Source: an uncultured Lachnospiraceae bacterium
GTDB lineage: Bacteria > Bacillota > Clostridia > Lachnospirales > Lachnospiraceae
Assembly (NCBI GenBank): GCA_945864145.1
Contig: CAMBAN010000007.1
Coordinates: 1-50,578, forward strand
Length of the DNA: 50,578 nucleotides
Direction of reading: 5' to 3'
Positions 1-9,887 of this stretch are shown one piece after another (the first letter of the stretch is position 1; every line of letters starts with the position of its first letter). A model generated the notes under the pieces. It searched no databases. It was not told the origin of the DNA and worked only from the letters and a program-made list of their open reading frames with translations. A program made the translations under genes and the position numbers.

Positions 1-8
1 TGAAAATC

Positions 9-215
9 ATGAGAGAAGGAATCCATCCAGATTATTATCAGGCAACTGTTACTTGCAACTGTGGAAACACATTTGTAACAGGTTCTACAAAGCCTGAAAT
101 CCACGTTGAAGTTTGTTCAAAATGCCATTCATTCTACACAGGACAGCAGAAAGCTGCATCAGCTCGTGGACGTATTGAGAAATTCAATAAGAAATACGGC
201 GTAGAAAGCAAATAA
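9..215 (+). CDS. rpmE: 50S ribosomal protein L31 (zinc-binding type)
   Basis: Small basic protein of the large ribosomal subunit. The N-terminal MREGIHPDY, a CNCG motif near residue 16 and a CSKC motif near residue 36 mark the zinc-binding (C+) form of L31, and the 68-residue length is normal. Reading frame continues upstream to base 1 (codons for K and I, then an incomplete codon ending in TG), so translation could begin one base before the window; the ATG at 9 gives the usual family N-terminus. A strong terminator follows at once, so the gene is probably its own unit ahead of the DUF1385-prmC-prfA cluster. Confidence 0.97.
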   Translation: MREGIHPDYYQATVTCNCGNTFVTGSTKPEIHVEVCSKCHSFYTGQQKAASARGRIEKFNKKYGVESK

Positions 216-228
216 GAAAACGTTGAAA

Positions 229-262
229 AGGTTGAGGTAAATTTTATCTCAACCTATTTTTT
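229..262 (+). terminator. Rho-independent terminator after rpmE
   Basis: Inverted repeat AGGTTGAG / CTCAACCT (229-236 and 248-255) followed by a run of T residues. It lies 14 bases after the rpmE stop and before the RBS of the next gene. Confidence 0.85.
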
Positions 263-282
263 CATACAAGCGGAGGATATAC

Positions 283-1260
283 ATGGCTAAAAAGAAGGAA
301 ACACATTATTCCGGTATTGGCGGACAGGCTGTACTGGAAGGCGTGATGATGAAAAACAAAGATAAGTATGCAGTAGCCATAAGGAAGCCCAATGGAGAAA
401 TTGATGTTGAGGTTGATGAGTATAAGGGTGTTGGCGCAAATTCTAAGCTGGCGCAATTACCATTTATCAGAGGTGTTTTTGCATTTATAGATTCTTTGGT
501 ATTGGGAATGAAAGTAACGATGCATTCAGCTTCCTTCTACGAGGAAGAGGAAGAGGTGAAGCCAAGTAAAACAGAGGAAAGAATTGAGAAAATGTTAGGT
601 AGCAAGGCTGATGACATTATGATGGCAGGTACTGTAGTGGTATCTGTGATTATTGCAGTAGCTCTTTTTATGCTCTTGCCATTTTTCCTTTCTGATTTTG
701 CGGGCAGATATATACGCAATGCGAGCCTCATTGCCATTTTAGAGGGCATATTAAGAATACTTATTTTCTTATTATATATAGTAGCAATTACCTGCATGAA
801 AGATATTAAGAGATTATATATGTATCATGGTGCAGAGCATAAATGTATCAACTGTCTGGAACATGGCTGGCCATTGACTGTAAAAAATGTAAGAAGAAGT
901 TCAAGACAGCATAAACGTTGCGGTACCAGCTTTTTGCTTTTTGTAGTATTGGTTAGTGTAGTTGTATTTTTCTTTATTCGTGTTGATAATATGATTCTAA
1001 AAATGGTGATACGTCTTGCACTTGTACCAGTCATTGCAGGCATTTCCTATGAGATTATCAGATTGGCAGGAAAGAGTGACAATGTTCTTGTAAAAATCAT
1101 TTCAGCACCTGGATTGTGGATGCAGAAACTGACTACCAAAGAACCGGATGAAGCTATGATTAAGGTTGCAATTGCATCTGTAGAGGCTGTTTTTGATTGG
1201 AAGGGATATATTAAAGAGAACTTTGGCTACGAAGTAGACGACAGCTATATGGAAGATTGA
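283..1260 (+). CDS. DUF1385 (YqhQ-like) membrane protein
   Basis: The start YSGIGGQAVLEGVMMKN and the central MYHGAEHKCINCLEHG with RRSSRQHKRCGTSF are the conserved blocks of the DUF1385 family, a polytopic membrane protein of unknown function in Firmicutes (B. subtilis YqhQ). Hydrophobic segments lie near residues 115-135, 145-168 and 210-260. The His/Cys-rich centre suggests metal binding, which is inference. RBS GGAGG lies 7 bases before the ATG. The rpmE / DUF1385 / prmC / prfA order is common in Clostridia. No enzyme activity can be read from the sequence. Confidence 0.9.
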   Translation: MAKKKETHYSGIGGQAVLEGVMMKNKDKYAVAIRKPNGEIDVEVDEYKGVGANSKLAQLPFIRGVFAFIDSLVLGMKVTMHSASFYEEEEEVKPSKTEERIEKMLGSKADDIMMAGTVVVSVIIAVALFMLLPFFLSDFAGRYIRNASLIAILEGILRILIFLLYIVAITCMKDIKRLYMYHGAEHKCINCLEHGWPLTVKNVRRSSRQHKRCGTSFLLFVVLVSVVVFFFIRVDNMILKMVIRLALVPVIAGISYEIIRLAGKSDNVLVKIISAPGLWMQKLTTKEPDEAMIKVAIASVEAVFDWKGYIKENFGYEVDDSYMED

Positions 1261-1284
1261 TAGAAAAGCATATGGAGGTTGTAT

Positions 1285-2115
1285 ATGACATACAGAGAAT
1301 TGTATGAGTATGGGGTAGCCAAACTGATGGAAGCAGATATTGAAGAGGCAAAATTAGATGCCAGACTTTTATTAGAATACATCTGTCATACAGACAGAAA
1401 TGCATTACTTGTGCATGGAGACAGCAAACGAAATGAAATAGAAGAGGAATTTTATAAAGCAGTTATTGGAAAAAGAGCACAGCGTATTCCTTTACAGCAT
1501 ATTACCGGTGAACAGGAGTTTATGGGACTGACTTTTAAGGTAAATGAGCATACCTTGATTCCAAGACAAGATACAGAAATACTGGTGGAAGAAGCCATGC
1601 GTCATCTACATGATGGTATGGATATTTTGGATATGTGTACAGGTTCAGGCTGTATCTTATTAAGTTTGTTAAAATACAGCAATGAATGCAGCGGTACTGG
1701 TATAGATATTTCTCAGGATGCATTGGAGGTTGCCAGAGAAAATGCACAGATGCTTGGATTAAAGGCAGAATGGCTACAAAGCGATTTATTTGAAAAAGTA
1801 TCAGGCAGCTTTGATATGCTGGTTTCTAATCCACCCTACATAGCAACAAAGGAAATAGAGACATTAATGCCGGAGGTTAGAGAGCATGAGCCAATACAAG
1901 CATTAGATGGTTATGAGGACGGTCTGTTCTTTTATAGAGAAATTATTGCTAAAGCATCTGAATATTTAAGAAAGGGTGCAAGAGTGTTTTTTGAAATTGG
2001 TTATGATCAAGGGGAAGCAGTAAGCAATTTATTAATAAAGCATGGCTTTCAAGAGGTCAAAGTGGTAAAGGATTATGCAGGCTTAGACCGTGTGGTCAAG
2101 GGCATGAAAAAATAG
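1285..2115 (+). CDS. prmC: Peptide chain release factor N5-glutamine methyltransferase
   Basis: SAM-dependent methyltransferase that methylates the glutamine of the GGQ motif in release factors 1 and 2. The catalytic NPPY motif is visible (VSNPPYIA, about residue 182), as are the SAM-binding region ILDMCTGSGCI (about residue 112) and the N-terminal substrate-recognition part with LIPRQDTEILVE. A TTG 6 bases upstream lies directly on the GGAGG of the RBS, so the ATG at 1285 (spacing 6) is chosen, giving 276 residues. Its substrate RF1 is encoded 17 bases downstream, so enzyme and target are co-transcribed. Confidence 0.95.
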   Translation: MTYRELYEYGVAKLMEADIEEAKLDARLLLEYICHTDRNALLVHGDSKRNEIEEEFYKAVIGKRAQRIPLQHITGEQEFMGLTFKVNEHTLIPRQDTEILVEEAMRHLHDGMDILDMCTGSGCILLSLLKYSNECSGTGIDISQDALEVARENAQMLGLKAEWLQSDLFEKVSGSFDMLVSNPPYIATKEIETLMPEVREHEPIQALDGYEDGLFFYREIIAKASEYLRKGARVFFEIGYDQGEAVSNLLIKHGFQEVKVVKDYAGLDRVVKGMKK

Positions 2116-2132
2116 AAAGGTAAGGTAAGGAT

Positions 2133-3209
2133 ATGTTTGATAAGTTAGAGGACTTACTGAGTCGTTATGAAGAGATTATGAATGAGCTTCATGAGCCGAC
2201 AGTCACAGACAATCAGGCAAGATTTAGAGCATTGATGAAGGAACAGAGCAATTTGGCTCCTATCGTAGATGCTTACACAGAATATAAAAAGTGCAAGGAA
2301 ACAGTAGATGATTCCTTAGCAATGTTAGAAGCAGAAAATGATGAAGAAATGAGAGAAATGCTCAAAGAGGAGCTGAATGATGCGAAAAAACGTATCGAAG
2401 AGCTTGAGCAGGAATTAAAGATTTTATTACTCCCAAAAGACCCTAATGATGATAAGAACGTAATTGTAGAAATCAGAGCAGGTGCAGGTGGAGACGAGGC
2501 AGCTCTGTTTGCAGCAGAGATTTATCGTATGTATGTGCATTATGCAGAGGGCAGACGTTGGAAGGTAGAAACTGTTGAAGCCGAGGAAATCGGTATCGGT
2601 GGTATGAAGAGTGTTACCTTTATGATTAGTGGACAGGGTGCATATTCTGTAATGAAGTATGAGTCTGGTGTACATCGTGTACAGCGTGTACCTGAAACAG
2701 AATCAGGTGGACGTATCCATACATCTACTATCAGTGTTGCTGTTATGCCGGAAGTTGATGAGGATATCGACATCAAGATTGAAGACAAAGATATCCGTAT
2801 TGACGTTATGAGAGCTTCTGGTAACGGTGGTCAGTGTGTCAATACAACGGACTCTGCGGTACGTTTAACTCACTATCCAACAGGTATTGTGGTTTATAGT
2901 CAGACAGAAAAATCTCAGTTACAGAATAAGGAAAAAGCATTTGCATTATTAAGAGCAAAGCTGTACGATATTGAACAGCAGCAAAGACATGATGCAGAAG
3001 CAGAGCTACGTAGAAGTCAGATTGGTACAGGTGACCGTTCAGAGAAGATTAGAACCTATAACTTTCCACAAGGTCGTGTGACAGACCATAGAATTAACCT
3101 GACTATTTACAAGTTAGATAAAGTGATGAATGGTGACATCCAGGAAATTATCGATGCATGTATCGCCGCTGACCAGGCAGCGAAGCTGGCAAAGATGAAT
3201 GAGGAATAA
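2133..3209 (+). CDS. prfA: Peptide chain release factor 1
   Basis: Recognises UAA and UAG stop codons and triggers peptide release on the ribosome. The peptidyl-hydrolysis motif is in [19 protein letters not shown] (GGQ near residue 232), the target of PrmC. The 358-residue length and the [15 protein letters not shown] block are standard for RF1. The start has an AAGG-type RBS directly upstream. It is the last gene of the cluster; a GU-rich hairpin follows. Confidence 0.97.
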   Translation: MFDKLEDLLSRYEEIMNELHEPTVTDNQARFRALMKEQSNLAPIVDAYTEYKKCKETVDDSLAMLEAENDEEMREMLKEELNDAKKRIEELEQELKILLLPKDPNDDKNVIVEIRAGAGGDEAALFAAEIYRMYVHYAEGRRWKVETVEAEEIGIGGMKSVTFMISGQGAYSVMKYESGVHRVQRVPETESGGRIHTSTISVAVMPEVDEDIDIKIEDKDIRIDVMRASGNGGQCVNTTDSAVRLTHYPTGIVVYSQTEKSQLQNKEKAFALLRAKLYDIEQQQRHDAEAELRRSQIGTGDRSEKIRTYNFPQGRVTDHRINLTIYKLDKVMNGDIQEIIDACIAADQAAKLAKMNEE

Positions 3210-3221
3210 GAACGATATACA

Positions 3222-3270
3222 AAAGTGCTCTATATCAGCCTAAATGGCTGGTAAGGGGCGCTTTGTTTGT
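3222..3270 (+). terminator. Probable terminator hairpin after prfA
   Basis: A two-part stem (AAAGTGCTC with GGGGCGCTTT, several G-U pairs, enclosing CAGCC/GGCTG) follows the prfA stop. The T-run after it is short and interrupted (CTTTGTTTG), so termination may be weak. Confidence 0.5.
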
Positions 3271-3309
3271 AGATGAGGAAGAAGCATAAATCGATTTGAA
3301 AAGTATTCT

Positions 3310-3981
3310 TTATGCTTCATTTAAAATATGGAAGGAATTCTTATGAAAAGTAAGGAGTCCTTCCTTTTGCATTTTACTAAGTTCTGCGGACAGGGCACTG
3401 CGATCTACACCGAGGTAGTCAGCAAGTTGTTGCCTGCTATAAGGAATCTCAAATTCATAGGAATTTGCACAAATAGATTGATAGGAAAGATAAGATAAAA
3501 GCTTTCTGCGAATTGTCTTTGGTGCAGTATGAAAAATTTTATGAGATAACTTTAGATTTTTCTGCGCAGAAACAAAAAGCAGATTCTGAATAAGCTTTTG
3601 ATGATGCGAGCATGCATTAGTACAAGTTGTCAGAAGCTTTTTCACCTGAAGAAAAAGAACAGTAGAAGGCTCAATGGCAATTACATTCACGAGTAGAGGC
3701 TCATTAGGCACAGTTGCGTAGGTTTCTGCAAAAACCTGTCCAGGTCTGATGGTATCAATGAGGTGCTTATTTCCCCAAATGTCATCATTTTCCAAAGAAA
3801 CACTGCCATTTAAAACGATACCAAGAGCTGAAACACAGGCACCAACATGATAAATGGTTTCATTTTTTTGAAAGGTCTGGATTTTGGCAGAAAGACAGGA
3901 CAGCATTTCCTTGACTTCGTCTTCGGAGGTGCCCTGAAAAAGCATCGTATGACTTAAAAAAGAGTAATCGATAGACTTCAT
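3310..3981 (-). CDS. Crp/Fnr-family transcription regulator
   Basis: An N-terminal cyclic-nucleotide-binding-type beta barrel (about residues 10-120) is followed by a C-terminal Crp-type winged helix; IPYSRQQLADYLGVDRSALSAE is the HTH. The four-cysteine N-terminal cluster of Fnr-type sensors is not seen, so the signal is unknown. A longer frame begins at a TTG (4002), but the ATG at 3981 has a GGGAG 8 bases upstream and gives 223 residues, normal for the family. It lies 30 bases after the AraC-type gene on the same strand and may be co-transcribed with it. Confidence 0.88.
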   Translation of the reverse strand: MKSIDYSFLSHTMLFQGTSEDEVKEMLSCLSAKIQTFQKNETIYHVGACVSALGIVLNGSVSLENDDIWGNKHLIDTIRPGQVFAETYATVPNEPLLVNVIAIEPSTVLFLQVKKLLTTCTNACSHHQKLIQNLLFVSAQKNLKLSHKIFHTAPKTIRRKLLSYLSYQSICANSYEFEIPYSRQQLADYLGVDRSALSAELSKMQKEGLLTFHKNSFHILNEA

Positions 3982-4011
3982 AAATAATGCTCCCTTCTGC
4001 AAATAGAAACG

Positions 4012-4941
4012 TTATACTAATGTTGAAAAGTCCTTCTTGATAGAATTGCGGTAGGTAGTAGGTGTGCATTGCATATATTTCTTGAAAATTTTATTAAAAT
4101 AGCTCGTGTTATTAAAACCGACAGCACCGGCAATCTCAGAAATAGATTCAGGTGATTTCTTATGCATACGCTTTGTAGATTCCATAATGCGGTATTTCAT
4201 TAAGTATTCAAAAGGCGTGATGCCGAGTGCACGCTTGAAGCAGCGGCAGCATTCACTTTTACTGACTAAAATGGAATTTGCAATATCATCTAAGGTAATA
4301 GGCTCCATAAAATGTTCCTGCATATATAAAATCGCTTGTTTCACACGATGTTCATCCTGATTTGACAGTTTTAAATTGGAAGTAGAGCCTTGCTCTGTGT
4401 ACAGGGAATAAATAATATACCAAAGCTGCAAAAGAGCTGCCTTGGTCAAGAGCTCATAGCCTTCTTTTTTGCTTTGATTTAGTGCTAAAATCTGTTTTAC
4501 CTGTTTTGTACATTCTTTGTAATGAGGGCTATGTTCCTCAAAATGCAAATATTTAAAAGCTGCTTCGTGAATGATGGGTGAAATGTACTTTTGCTCTAAT
4601 TCTAGCTGTCCAAAGCCTAAAATGAAAGTAGGATGGACAATTAATGAGTCCGTAATACAGTTCTCGTCAGAAGCAGGTGAGAGAAAGTGCTTTTTTTGAT
4701 GATTAATGAATACCAGTTCCCCTGCTTTTGCAGTGATGCCCTGGTCCTCACAGGTAATATAGACACTTCCCTTTTGTACATATATAAATTCAAGTTCATC
4801 ATGCCAGTGCCAACTAACCATATGGTTATCAGATGCAGAGGTTTCTATTCTGCGAATACTAACCGGATAATTGTTTTGTTTTAGTTGTTTGGAACGGTTT
4901 TCATAGAAACTAAGTTCAGAAGCTAAATGGTTATCTGTCAT
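4012..4941 (-). CDS. AraC-family transcription regulator with cupin sensor domain
   Basis: The N-terminal half resembles the AraC cupin sensor (SWHWHDELEFIYVQKGSVYI, about residues 38-60). The C-terminal 100 residues hold the two HTH motifs of the family, with LDDIANSILVSKSECCRCF and EIAGAVGFNNTSYFNKIFKK. A run of six G (4951-4956) sits just upstream of the ATG at 4941; longer frames would read through it. This gives 309 residues, typical length. It is divergent from the hybrid kinase gene across a 103-base gap, so the two may share control. The ligand is unknown. Confidence 0.9.
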   Translation of the reverse strand: MTDNHLASELSFYENRSKQLKQNNYPVSIRRIETSASDNHMVSWHWHDELEFIYVQKGSVYITCEDQGITAKAGELVFINHQKKHFLSPASDENCITDSLIVHPTFILGFGQLELEQKYISPIIHEAAFKYLHFEEHSPHYKECTKQVKQILALNQSKKEGYELLTKAALLQLWYIIYSLYTEQGSTSNLKLSNQDEHRVKQAILYMQEHFMEPITLDDIANSILVSKSECCRCFKRALGITPFEYLMKYRIMESTKRMHKKSPESISEIAGAVGFNNTSYFNKIFKKYMQCTPTTYRNSIKKDFSTLV

Positions 4942-5044
4942 AAATTCATCCCCCCCTGAAAGTAAGTATAACACAAAGTATGAAAAAAAAGCATGGAAAA
5001 ACATAACTATTTAAGATATACTTTATGTAAAGGAGTATTTTCTT

Positions 5045-8000
5045 ATGGAGACGAAATTTTCGAAAATCATGCGCATTTCCTTTTGGGGCATATTTTTGTT
5101 GACAATGGTTGGTTTTATCTTCATGCAGGCTTTTTTTTCAGGTACAGATTCCTATACGAAAGATGATGTAAGGATTTTAGAAAATGCTGTACTTGCAGAA
5201 GGAACTGGAAAAGGGCTGTACTTACAGGAAAGAAATATGTGCTATATTTGTGAGTCTGCAGTGGCAGGAGAGAAAATAGCAATTGTCGCGAAGCTGCCAA
5301 AGAAGCTCCCTGTAAATGCATATGTAGCAGTATTATCAAATGAACAGGAAATTTGGATTTATGTTGATGGTGAACTGCGTACCCATTATTTTGATGAAGA
5401 ATTTCGCCTGATAGGAGCTTATAGTGCAGCAGATATCGTTATGGCACCATTGCTGACAGAAGATGCGGAGAAGGAAGTAACGATAGCATATATGACCCCG
5501 ATAAAGTCTCAGTCAAAAAGACTGGGGTGCCCTGTGATTGGCACACAAAAAGAAATTATCATGTGGCTGATGAAAAATAATGCAGAACAGGTAATCAGTG
5601 CAATCTTACTTTTGGCACTGGGAATTGTTTTCATTGGCTTTGGTATATTTATCAGAGCGAGTCAAAGAGTCGATAAAGGACTTTTGGATTTAGGTGCTTT
5701 TTCTGTATTGGTGGCAATTTGGCTATTTTGTATGTCAAATCTAAGACCGCTGTTTTTTCCACATATTCGCGCGGCAGAATTGATAACTTATTTTGCATTG
5801 ATGCTTTGCCCGGCTCCGATGCTCCTATTTTTTAATACATTGTTAAAAAACAGATATCAACAAGTGTATAATATTATGGTCATTCTTGCTTTACTCAATT
5901 TTTTTGTAAATGCAGTGCTGCAATTACTGGGAATGAACAGGATAGATGGTCTTTTGTCTACACATATTACAATTTTGGCAACCTGTATAGTATGCTTAAT
6001 TACGTTTTTTGTATATGATAAAAAAGGAGAACTTTCAGATTCAAGAGCAGTCGGAATTGGCTTGACAGGATTTGTATTAGCTACCTTGATTGAAGATTAC
6101 AACATTGTTGTTCACAGTACAATTTTTGCAGGAAAATATCTTGGCACAGGCATTATGTTTTTCTTATTAATGCTTGGATATGCTGCAATCAAAGGTATAG
6201 TAGTGCAAGAAAAGGAATACAAAGAAGCAGTACATGCCAGCATAGAAAAAAGCAATTTCCTTGCCAATATGTCTCACGAAATTAGAACGCCGATTAATAC
6301 CATTTTAGGTATGGATGAAATGATTTTACGTGAAAATCAAAATACTGAGATTGAGCATTATGCCAATAATATCAGAAGTGCCAGTAGAACATTACTTTCC
6401 ATTGTGAATGATATTCTTGATTTCACGAAAATGGAATCCGGGAAAATGGAACTTGCTTGTAGAAGATATCATACGGGAAATCTGATAAATGATTTAATAG
6501 ATGCAGTATCAATAAAAACAGAAGAAAAAGGCTTAGAACTTGCTTTGGAGATTGATGAAAAATTGCCAAGTGTGTTATATGGCGATGAAGTAAAAATAAA
6601 GCAGGCGATATCTAATGTATTAGTGAACGCCGTAAAATATACGAAATATGGAAGTGTTATGCTGCAGGTGTATGCAGAAAAGGAAAGTCTGGAAGAAACT
6701 AAGCTTCATTTTGAAATCGTAGATACTGGTATTGGTATAAAGAAAGAGGACCAGAATAAAATGTTTTCTTCCTTTGTACGTTTAGAAGAAAAGAGAAATC
6801 GAAGTATTGAGGGAACAGGTCTTGGCATGGCTATCACAAAACAGATTGTAGATATTATGCATGGACAAATTGAAATAGAGAGTAAATATGGTCATGGTAC
6901 CAAAGTAAGCATAAGCTTTACACAGAAAATTTTGGACGAAGTCCCAATTGGAAAGTTTGAAGACTGGTATCGTACAGGCCACAGGAAAACAAAGACCTAT
7001 ATCGAGCAATATCGTACTGATGTCAGGTTGCTGGTCGTAGATGACAATGAAATGAATTTGGAGGTCATCAAAGGATTATTGAAAAAGACAGGAGCCAAAA
7101 TAGAAACAGCAGAAAGTGGCAGAGAGTGTATTAGACTATTTGGAAAAGAAAAGTATGATATGGTATTTTTGGATCATATGATGCCTGAAATGGATGGAGT
7201 AGAAACTCTGCATAAGCTCCAGGAAATTATGGAAGGGAGAGGGGAAAAAATTCCTGTGATTGCATTGACAGCCAATGCAGTATCGGGAGCAAGAGAAGAA
7301 TATCTGACCTGTGGTTTTGCTGACTATATAGCAAAGCCGGTTGAATATAGAAATTTGATAGATGTGATTCAAAACTTTTTGCCAAACAGGATTGAAAAAC
7401 GTGCAGATATTAAAAATCAAGAAGATATCTATGCAGAATATTTAGAAAAAAATGGTATTCACATGAAAAATGCTCTGAAATATGCAGGTGGAGATTTGCA
7501 ACAATACTTACACTTATTAGAGCTTTTTGTATCTTCAAGAGCCTATGATAAAAAGATTAATTTGCATGAAGCTTATCGTAGACAGATTTGGAAGGATTAT
7601 GTCGTGTATGTTCATGGATTAAAAAACAGTGCACGTACACTGGGGATGGATAAATTGGCAGATATGGCCTATGAGCATGAATGTCGGTGCAAAGAGGGAG
7701 ATATCATTTACATTCATGACCATTATGAAGAGTTAATTTATGAATGGAATGAGAACGTGAGAATTGTTCGTGAATATTTGCAAAGGCCAATTCTCCATGA
7801 GGAAAGGAAAAAGTCAGGTTATGGAAAGAATCTGAGCGACGAGGAATGGACATTAAAGGAAAAAGAACTGTTACAGAATATTGAAGCATTTAAGAAAAAG
7901 GAGGCACTTCAAATGATTGAAGAGCTGCAATCCTATTCAATAACACTAGAACAACGCGCAAAATTGCAACAAATTGAAAAAGCGTTGAAGGAATATGATT

Positions 8001-8047
8001 ATGAGCTTTCAACGCAATTGTTAAAGGGAAAAGATAAGGGAAATTAA
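5045..8047 (+). CDS. Hybrid sensor histidine kinase with receiver and HPt-like regions
   Basis: Thousand-residue membrane kinase. An N-terminal membrane segment (about 10-30) is followed by an extracytoplasmic region to about 180 and then several membrane helices to about 395, resembling 7TMR-DISM receptors. The HisKA box SNFLANMSHEIRTP has its phospho-His at 411; HATPase blocks NAVKYT, DTGIGI and GTGLGMAI follow. A receiver domain (about 677-790) carries VVDDNE and LDHMMPEMDG with Asp710. Near 857, HGLKNSARTLG matches the HPt phospho-His motif, so a full His-Asp-His relay may lie in one chain. RBS AAAGGAG. The next gene starts 12 bases later, so kinase, diguanylate cyclase and LytTR regulator look like one operon. 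Confidence 0.92.
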   Translation: METKFSKIMRISFWGIFLLTMVGFIFMQAFFSGTDSYTKDDVRILENAVLAEGTGKGLYLQERNMCYICESAVAGEKIAIVAKLPKKLPVNAYVAVLSNEQEIWIYVDGELRTHYFDEEFRLIGAYSAADIVMAPLLTEDAEKEVTIAYMTPIKSQSKRLGCPVIGTQKEIIMWLMKNNAEQVISAILLLALGIVFIGFGIFIRASQRVDKGLLDLGAFSVLVAIWLFCMSNLRPLFFPHIRAAELITYFALMLCPAPMLLFFNTLLKNRYQQVYNIMVILALLNFFVNAVLQLLGMNRIDGLLSTHITILATCIVCLITFFVYDKKGELSDSRAVGIGLTGFVLATLIEDYNIVVHSTIFAGKYLGTGIMFFLLMLGYAAIKGIVVQEKEYKEAVHASIEKSNFLANMSHEIRTPINTILGMDEMILRENQNTEIEHYANNIRSASRTLLSIVNDILDFTKMESGKMELACRRYHTGNLINDLIDAVSIKTEEKGLELALEIDEKLPSVLYGDEVKIKQAISNVLVNAVKYTKYGSVMLQVYAEKESLEETKLHFEIVDTGIGIKKEDQNKMFSSFVRLEEKRNRSIEGTGLGMAITKQIVDIMHGQIEIESKYGHGTKVSISFTQKILDEVPIGKFEDWYRTGHRKTKTYIEQYRTDVRLLVVDDNEMNLEVIKGLLKKTGAKIETAESGRECIRLFGKEKYDMVFLDHMMPEMDGVETLHKLQEIMEGRGEKIPVIALTANAVSGAREEYLTCGFADYIAKPVEYRNLIDVIQNFLPNRIEKRADIKNQEDIYAEYLEKNGIHMKNALKYAGGDLQQYLHLLELFVSSRAYDKKINLHEAYRRQIWKDYVVYVHGLKNSARTLGMDKLADMAYEHECRCKEGDIIYIHDHYEELIYEWNENVRIVREYLQRPILHEERKKSGYGKNLSDEEWTLKEKELLQNIEAFKKKEALQMIEELQSYSITLEQRAKLQQIEKALKEYDYELSTQLLKGKDKGN

Positions 8048-8059
8048 GGAAGGAATTGT

Positions 8060-9133
8060 ATGCGAACAGCAGTGACACAGGAGGAACAGAGACGTCGTCT
8101 TACAGAGTTGGAGACGATGAAGGCAAGCCTTGAGTTACAGCTCAAGGAAATGGCAAGGCAAGTTAAGATGCAGCAAGAACAGATTGAGCTTGCCAAATTG
8201 GATGCATTGACCGGATTAAGAAGTCGAACCGGTGTATCAGATGAAATCAGTAATATTTTAAAAAGAGAACGCCAAGGTGTATTTTTTATTATTGATATGG
8301 ACAATTTCAAAGCAGTGAATGATACGTATGGGCACTTAGAAGGGGATCGTGTACTCGTTAAATTTGCAAAAGCTTTAGAAAAGGTTGTGGACAAGGATGA
8401 TTTGATTGCACGAATAGGTGGTGACGAATTTATTATTTTCACTCCCCATGAGATAGAGAGAAATGCACTACGAAAAAAGGCTTCAAAGATATTGAGGACA
8501 GTAGCAGGTGAAATCGTAGAACCCGGAAAATTAGTGCGTATTACGATGTCAATGGGGATAGCAGTGGCTCCCAATGATGGAATGACCTTTGAAAAGATGT
8601 ATGAAAATGCAGACCATGCGCTATATGAAGTGAAAAATAATGGAAAGGCTGCTTTTCAGCTTTTCGACGAAACTTTAACGAACAATCGAAAAAAATACAA
8701 AAAGCAAACAGCGACATTAAAAGACATTACAGCAAAACTAAAGGAGAAAGGTATGGAAGGTTCATTTGTAGTAGAGTATGACAGCTTTGAGAAGATATAC
8801 CGCTTTTTGGAGAGAAACATTGGAAGAGAAAAGAGAGAAGTGCAATGTGTTCTTTTCACTATTGAAGAACCGGATGGAATAGATTATGATGAAAGAGAGC
8901 TCCAAAGACAAATGGAGCATTTGCAGCATGCAATTATTCATGCGTTAAGACGTGGAGATGTGACGACCAATTATAGTGCAAATCAGATTTTGGTATTACT
9001 TTTGGATACAAATACAGAAAATTCCAAGTTTGTAGTCAGACGGATTTTAAATCAGTTCTATGCAGAAATGGATGAGGATTTTTGGCAGATTACAAATGAA
9101 ATCCAGCAGCTGGTACCAGAAGAAAGGGCATAA
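8060..9133 (+). CDS. Diguanylate cyclase (GGDEF domain)
   Basis: Likely makes cyclic di-GMP from two GTP. Residues 5-45 form a heptad-rich coiled coil that could aid dimerisation; the GGDEF domain follows (about 45-205), with FFIIDMDNFKAVNDTYGH and an intact GGDEF at 120-124. The inhibitory I-site is absent: the RxxD position holds DKDD. The C-terminal 150 residues are unassigned. There is no membrane segment, so activity is probably controlled by the neighbouring hybrid kinase or by binding partners. It lies between the kinase and the LytTR regulator with 4-12 base gaps. Confidence 0.9.
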   Translation: MRTAVTQEEQRRRLTELETMKASLELQLKEMARQVKMQQEQIELAKLDALTGLRSRTGVSDEISNILKRERQGVFFIIDMDNFKAVNDTYGHLEGDRVLVKFAKALEKVVDKDDLIARIGGDEFIIFTPHEIERNALRKKASKILRTVAGEIVEPGKLVRITMSMGIAVAPNDGMTFEKMYENADHALYEVKNNGKAAFQLFDETLTNNRKKYKKQTATLKDITAKLKEKGMEGSFVVEYDSFEKIYRFLERNIGREKREVQCVLFTIEEPDGIDYDERELQRQMEHLQHAIIHALRRGDVTTNYSANQILVLLLDTNTENSKFVVRRILNQFYAEMDEDFWQITNEIQQLVPEERA

Positions 9134-9137
9134 GTTT

Positions 9138-9887
9138 ATGTATACAATATTAGCCGTTGATGATGAAATAGAAAATCTGGAAATGGTAGAATATGCTTTA
9201 AAAGAGGATTTTGATGTGATTCCTGTGAAGAGTGGTATGATGGCCCTTAAATATTTAACAGGTAATCGTCCGGACTTAATTTTACTGGATATTCGTATGC
9301 CGGAAATGGATGGATTTGAAGTATATCAGAAAATCAAAGAACAAGATAGCATGAAAGATATTCCGGTTATTTTTCTGACCTCGGCAAGTGATGTAGAAAC
9401 AGAGGACAGCTGCTTCGAAATGGGAGCAGTAGACTTTATTAGTAAGCCCTTTGAACCACAAATTGTGAAAAGAAGAGTAAAACGGACATTGGATTTGATT
9501 GCACGCAGTGCTTCCAATGACCACACAACGACAATTAAGCATGATGATGAATGGAACAGCACGGGGAAAACATTGGATATAACTGTCAATGGAATGGCGA
9601 TTAAACTGTTTCAAAAGGATATTTATTATATTGAGGTATTTAATAACACTTGCATTATCAGAACAGCAAATCGTGAGCTTTCTGTCCGAGAAACGCTAGA
9701 CCATATGCAGGGAAAACTTGGAGAACAGTTTATTCGTGCAGGTCGTAGTTATCTTGTGAATGTAAAGTTTATTAGCGAGTTGCAGGATGATATTATTGTC
9801 ATGCAAAGTGGAAAAAGGATTAAGATTCCAAGACGCAATAAGAAAGAAATCATTCAGAAAATTATGACCATTCACCACAAATCATGA
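9138..9887 (+). CDS. LytTR-family response regulator
   Basis: The receiver domain (residues 1-120) shows VDDE and LLDIRMPEMDG with the phospho-acceptor Asp51, then a Lys-Pro pair at KPFEP. The C-terminal LytTR DNA-binding domain begins near 150 and contains IYYIEVFNNTCIIRT and FIRAGRSYLVN. The ATG at 9138 is 4 bases after the cyclase stop; longer frames into the cyclase are rejected. It is the probable output partner of the hybrid kinase. The last codons overlap a 20-base-period direct repeat whose second copy shifts frame and supplies the stop. Confidence 0.92.
   Translation: MYTILAVDDEIENLEMVEYALKEDFDVIPVKSGMMALKYLTGNRPDLILLDIRMPEMDGFEVYQKIKEQDSMKDIPVIFLTSASDVETEDSCFEMGAVDFISKPFEPQIVKRRVKRTLDLIARSASNDHTTTIKHDDEWNSTGKTLDITVNGMAIKLFQKDIYYIEVFNNTCIIRTANRELSVRETLDHMQGKLGEQFIRAGRSYLVNVKFISELQDDIIVMQSGKRIKIPRRNKKEIIQKIMTIHHKS

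Noticed and set aside
9060-9137. Upstream start for the LytTR regulator
   Set aside because: The extension lies within the cyclase gene end; the ATG at 9138 gives the normal receiver-domain start.
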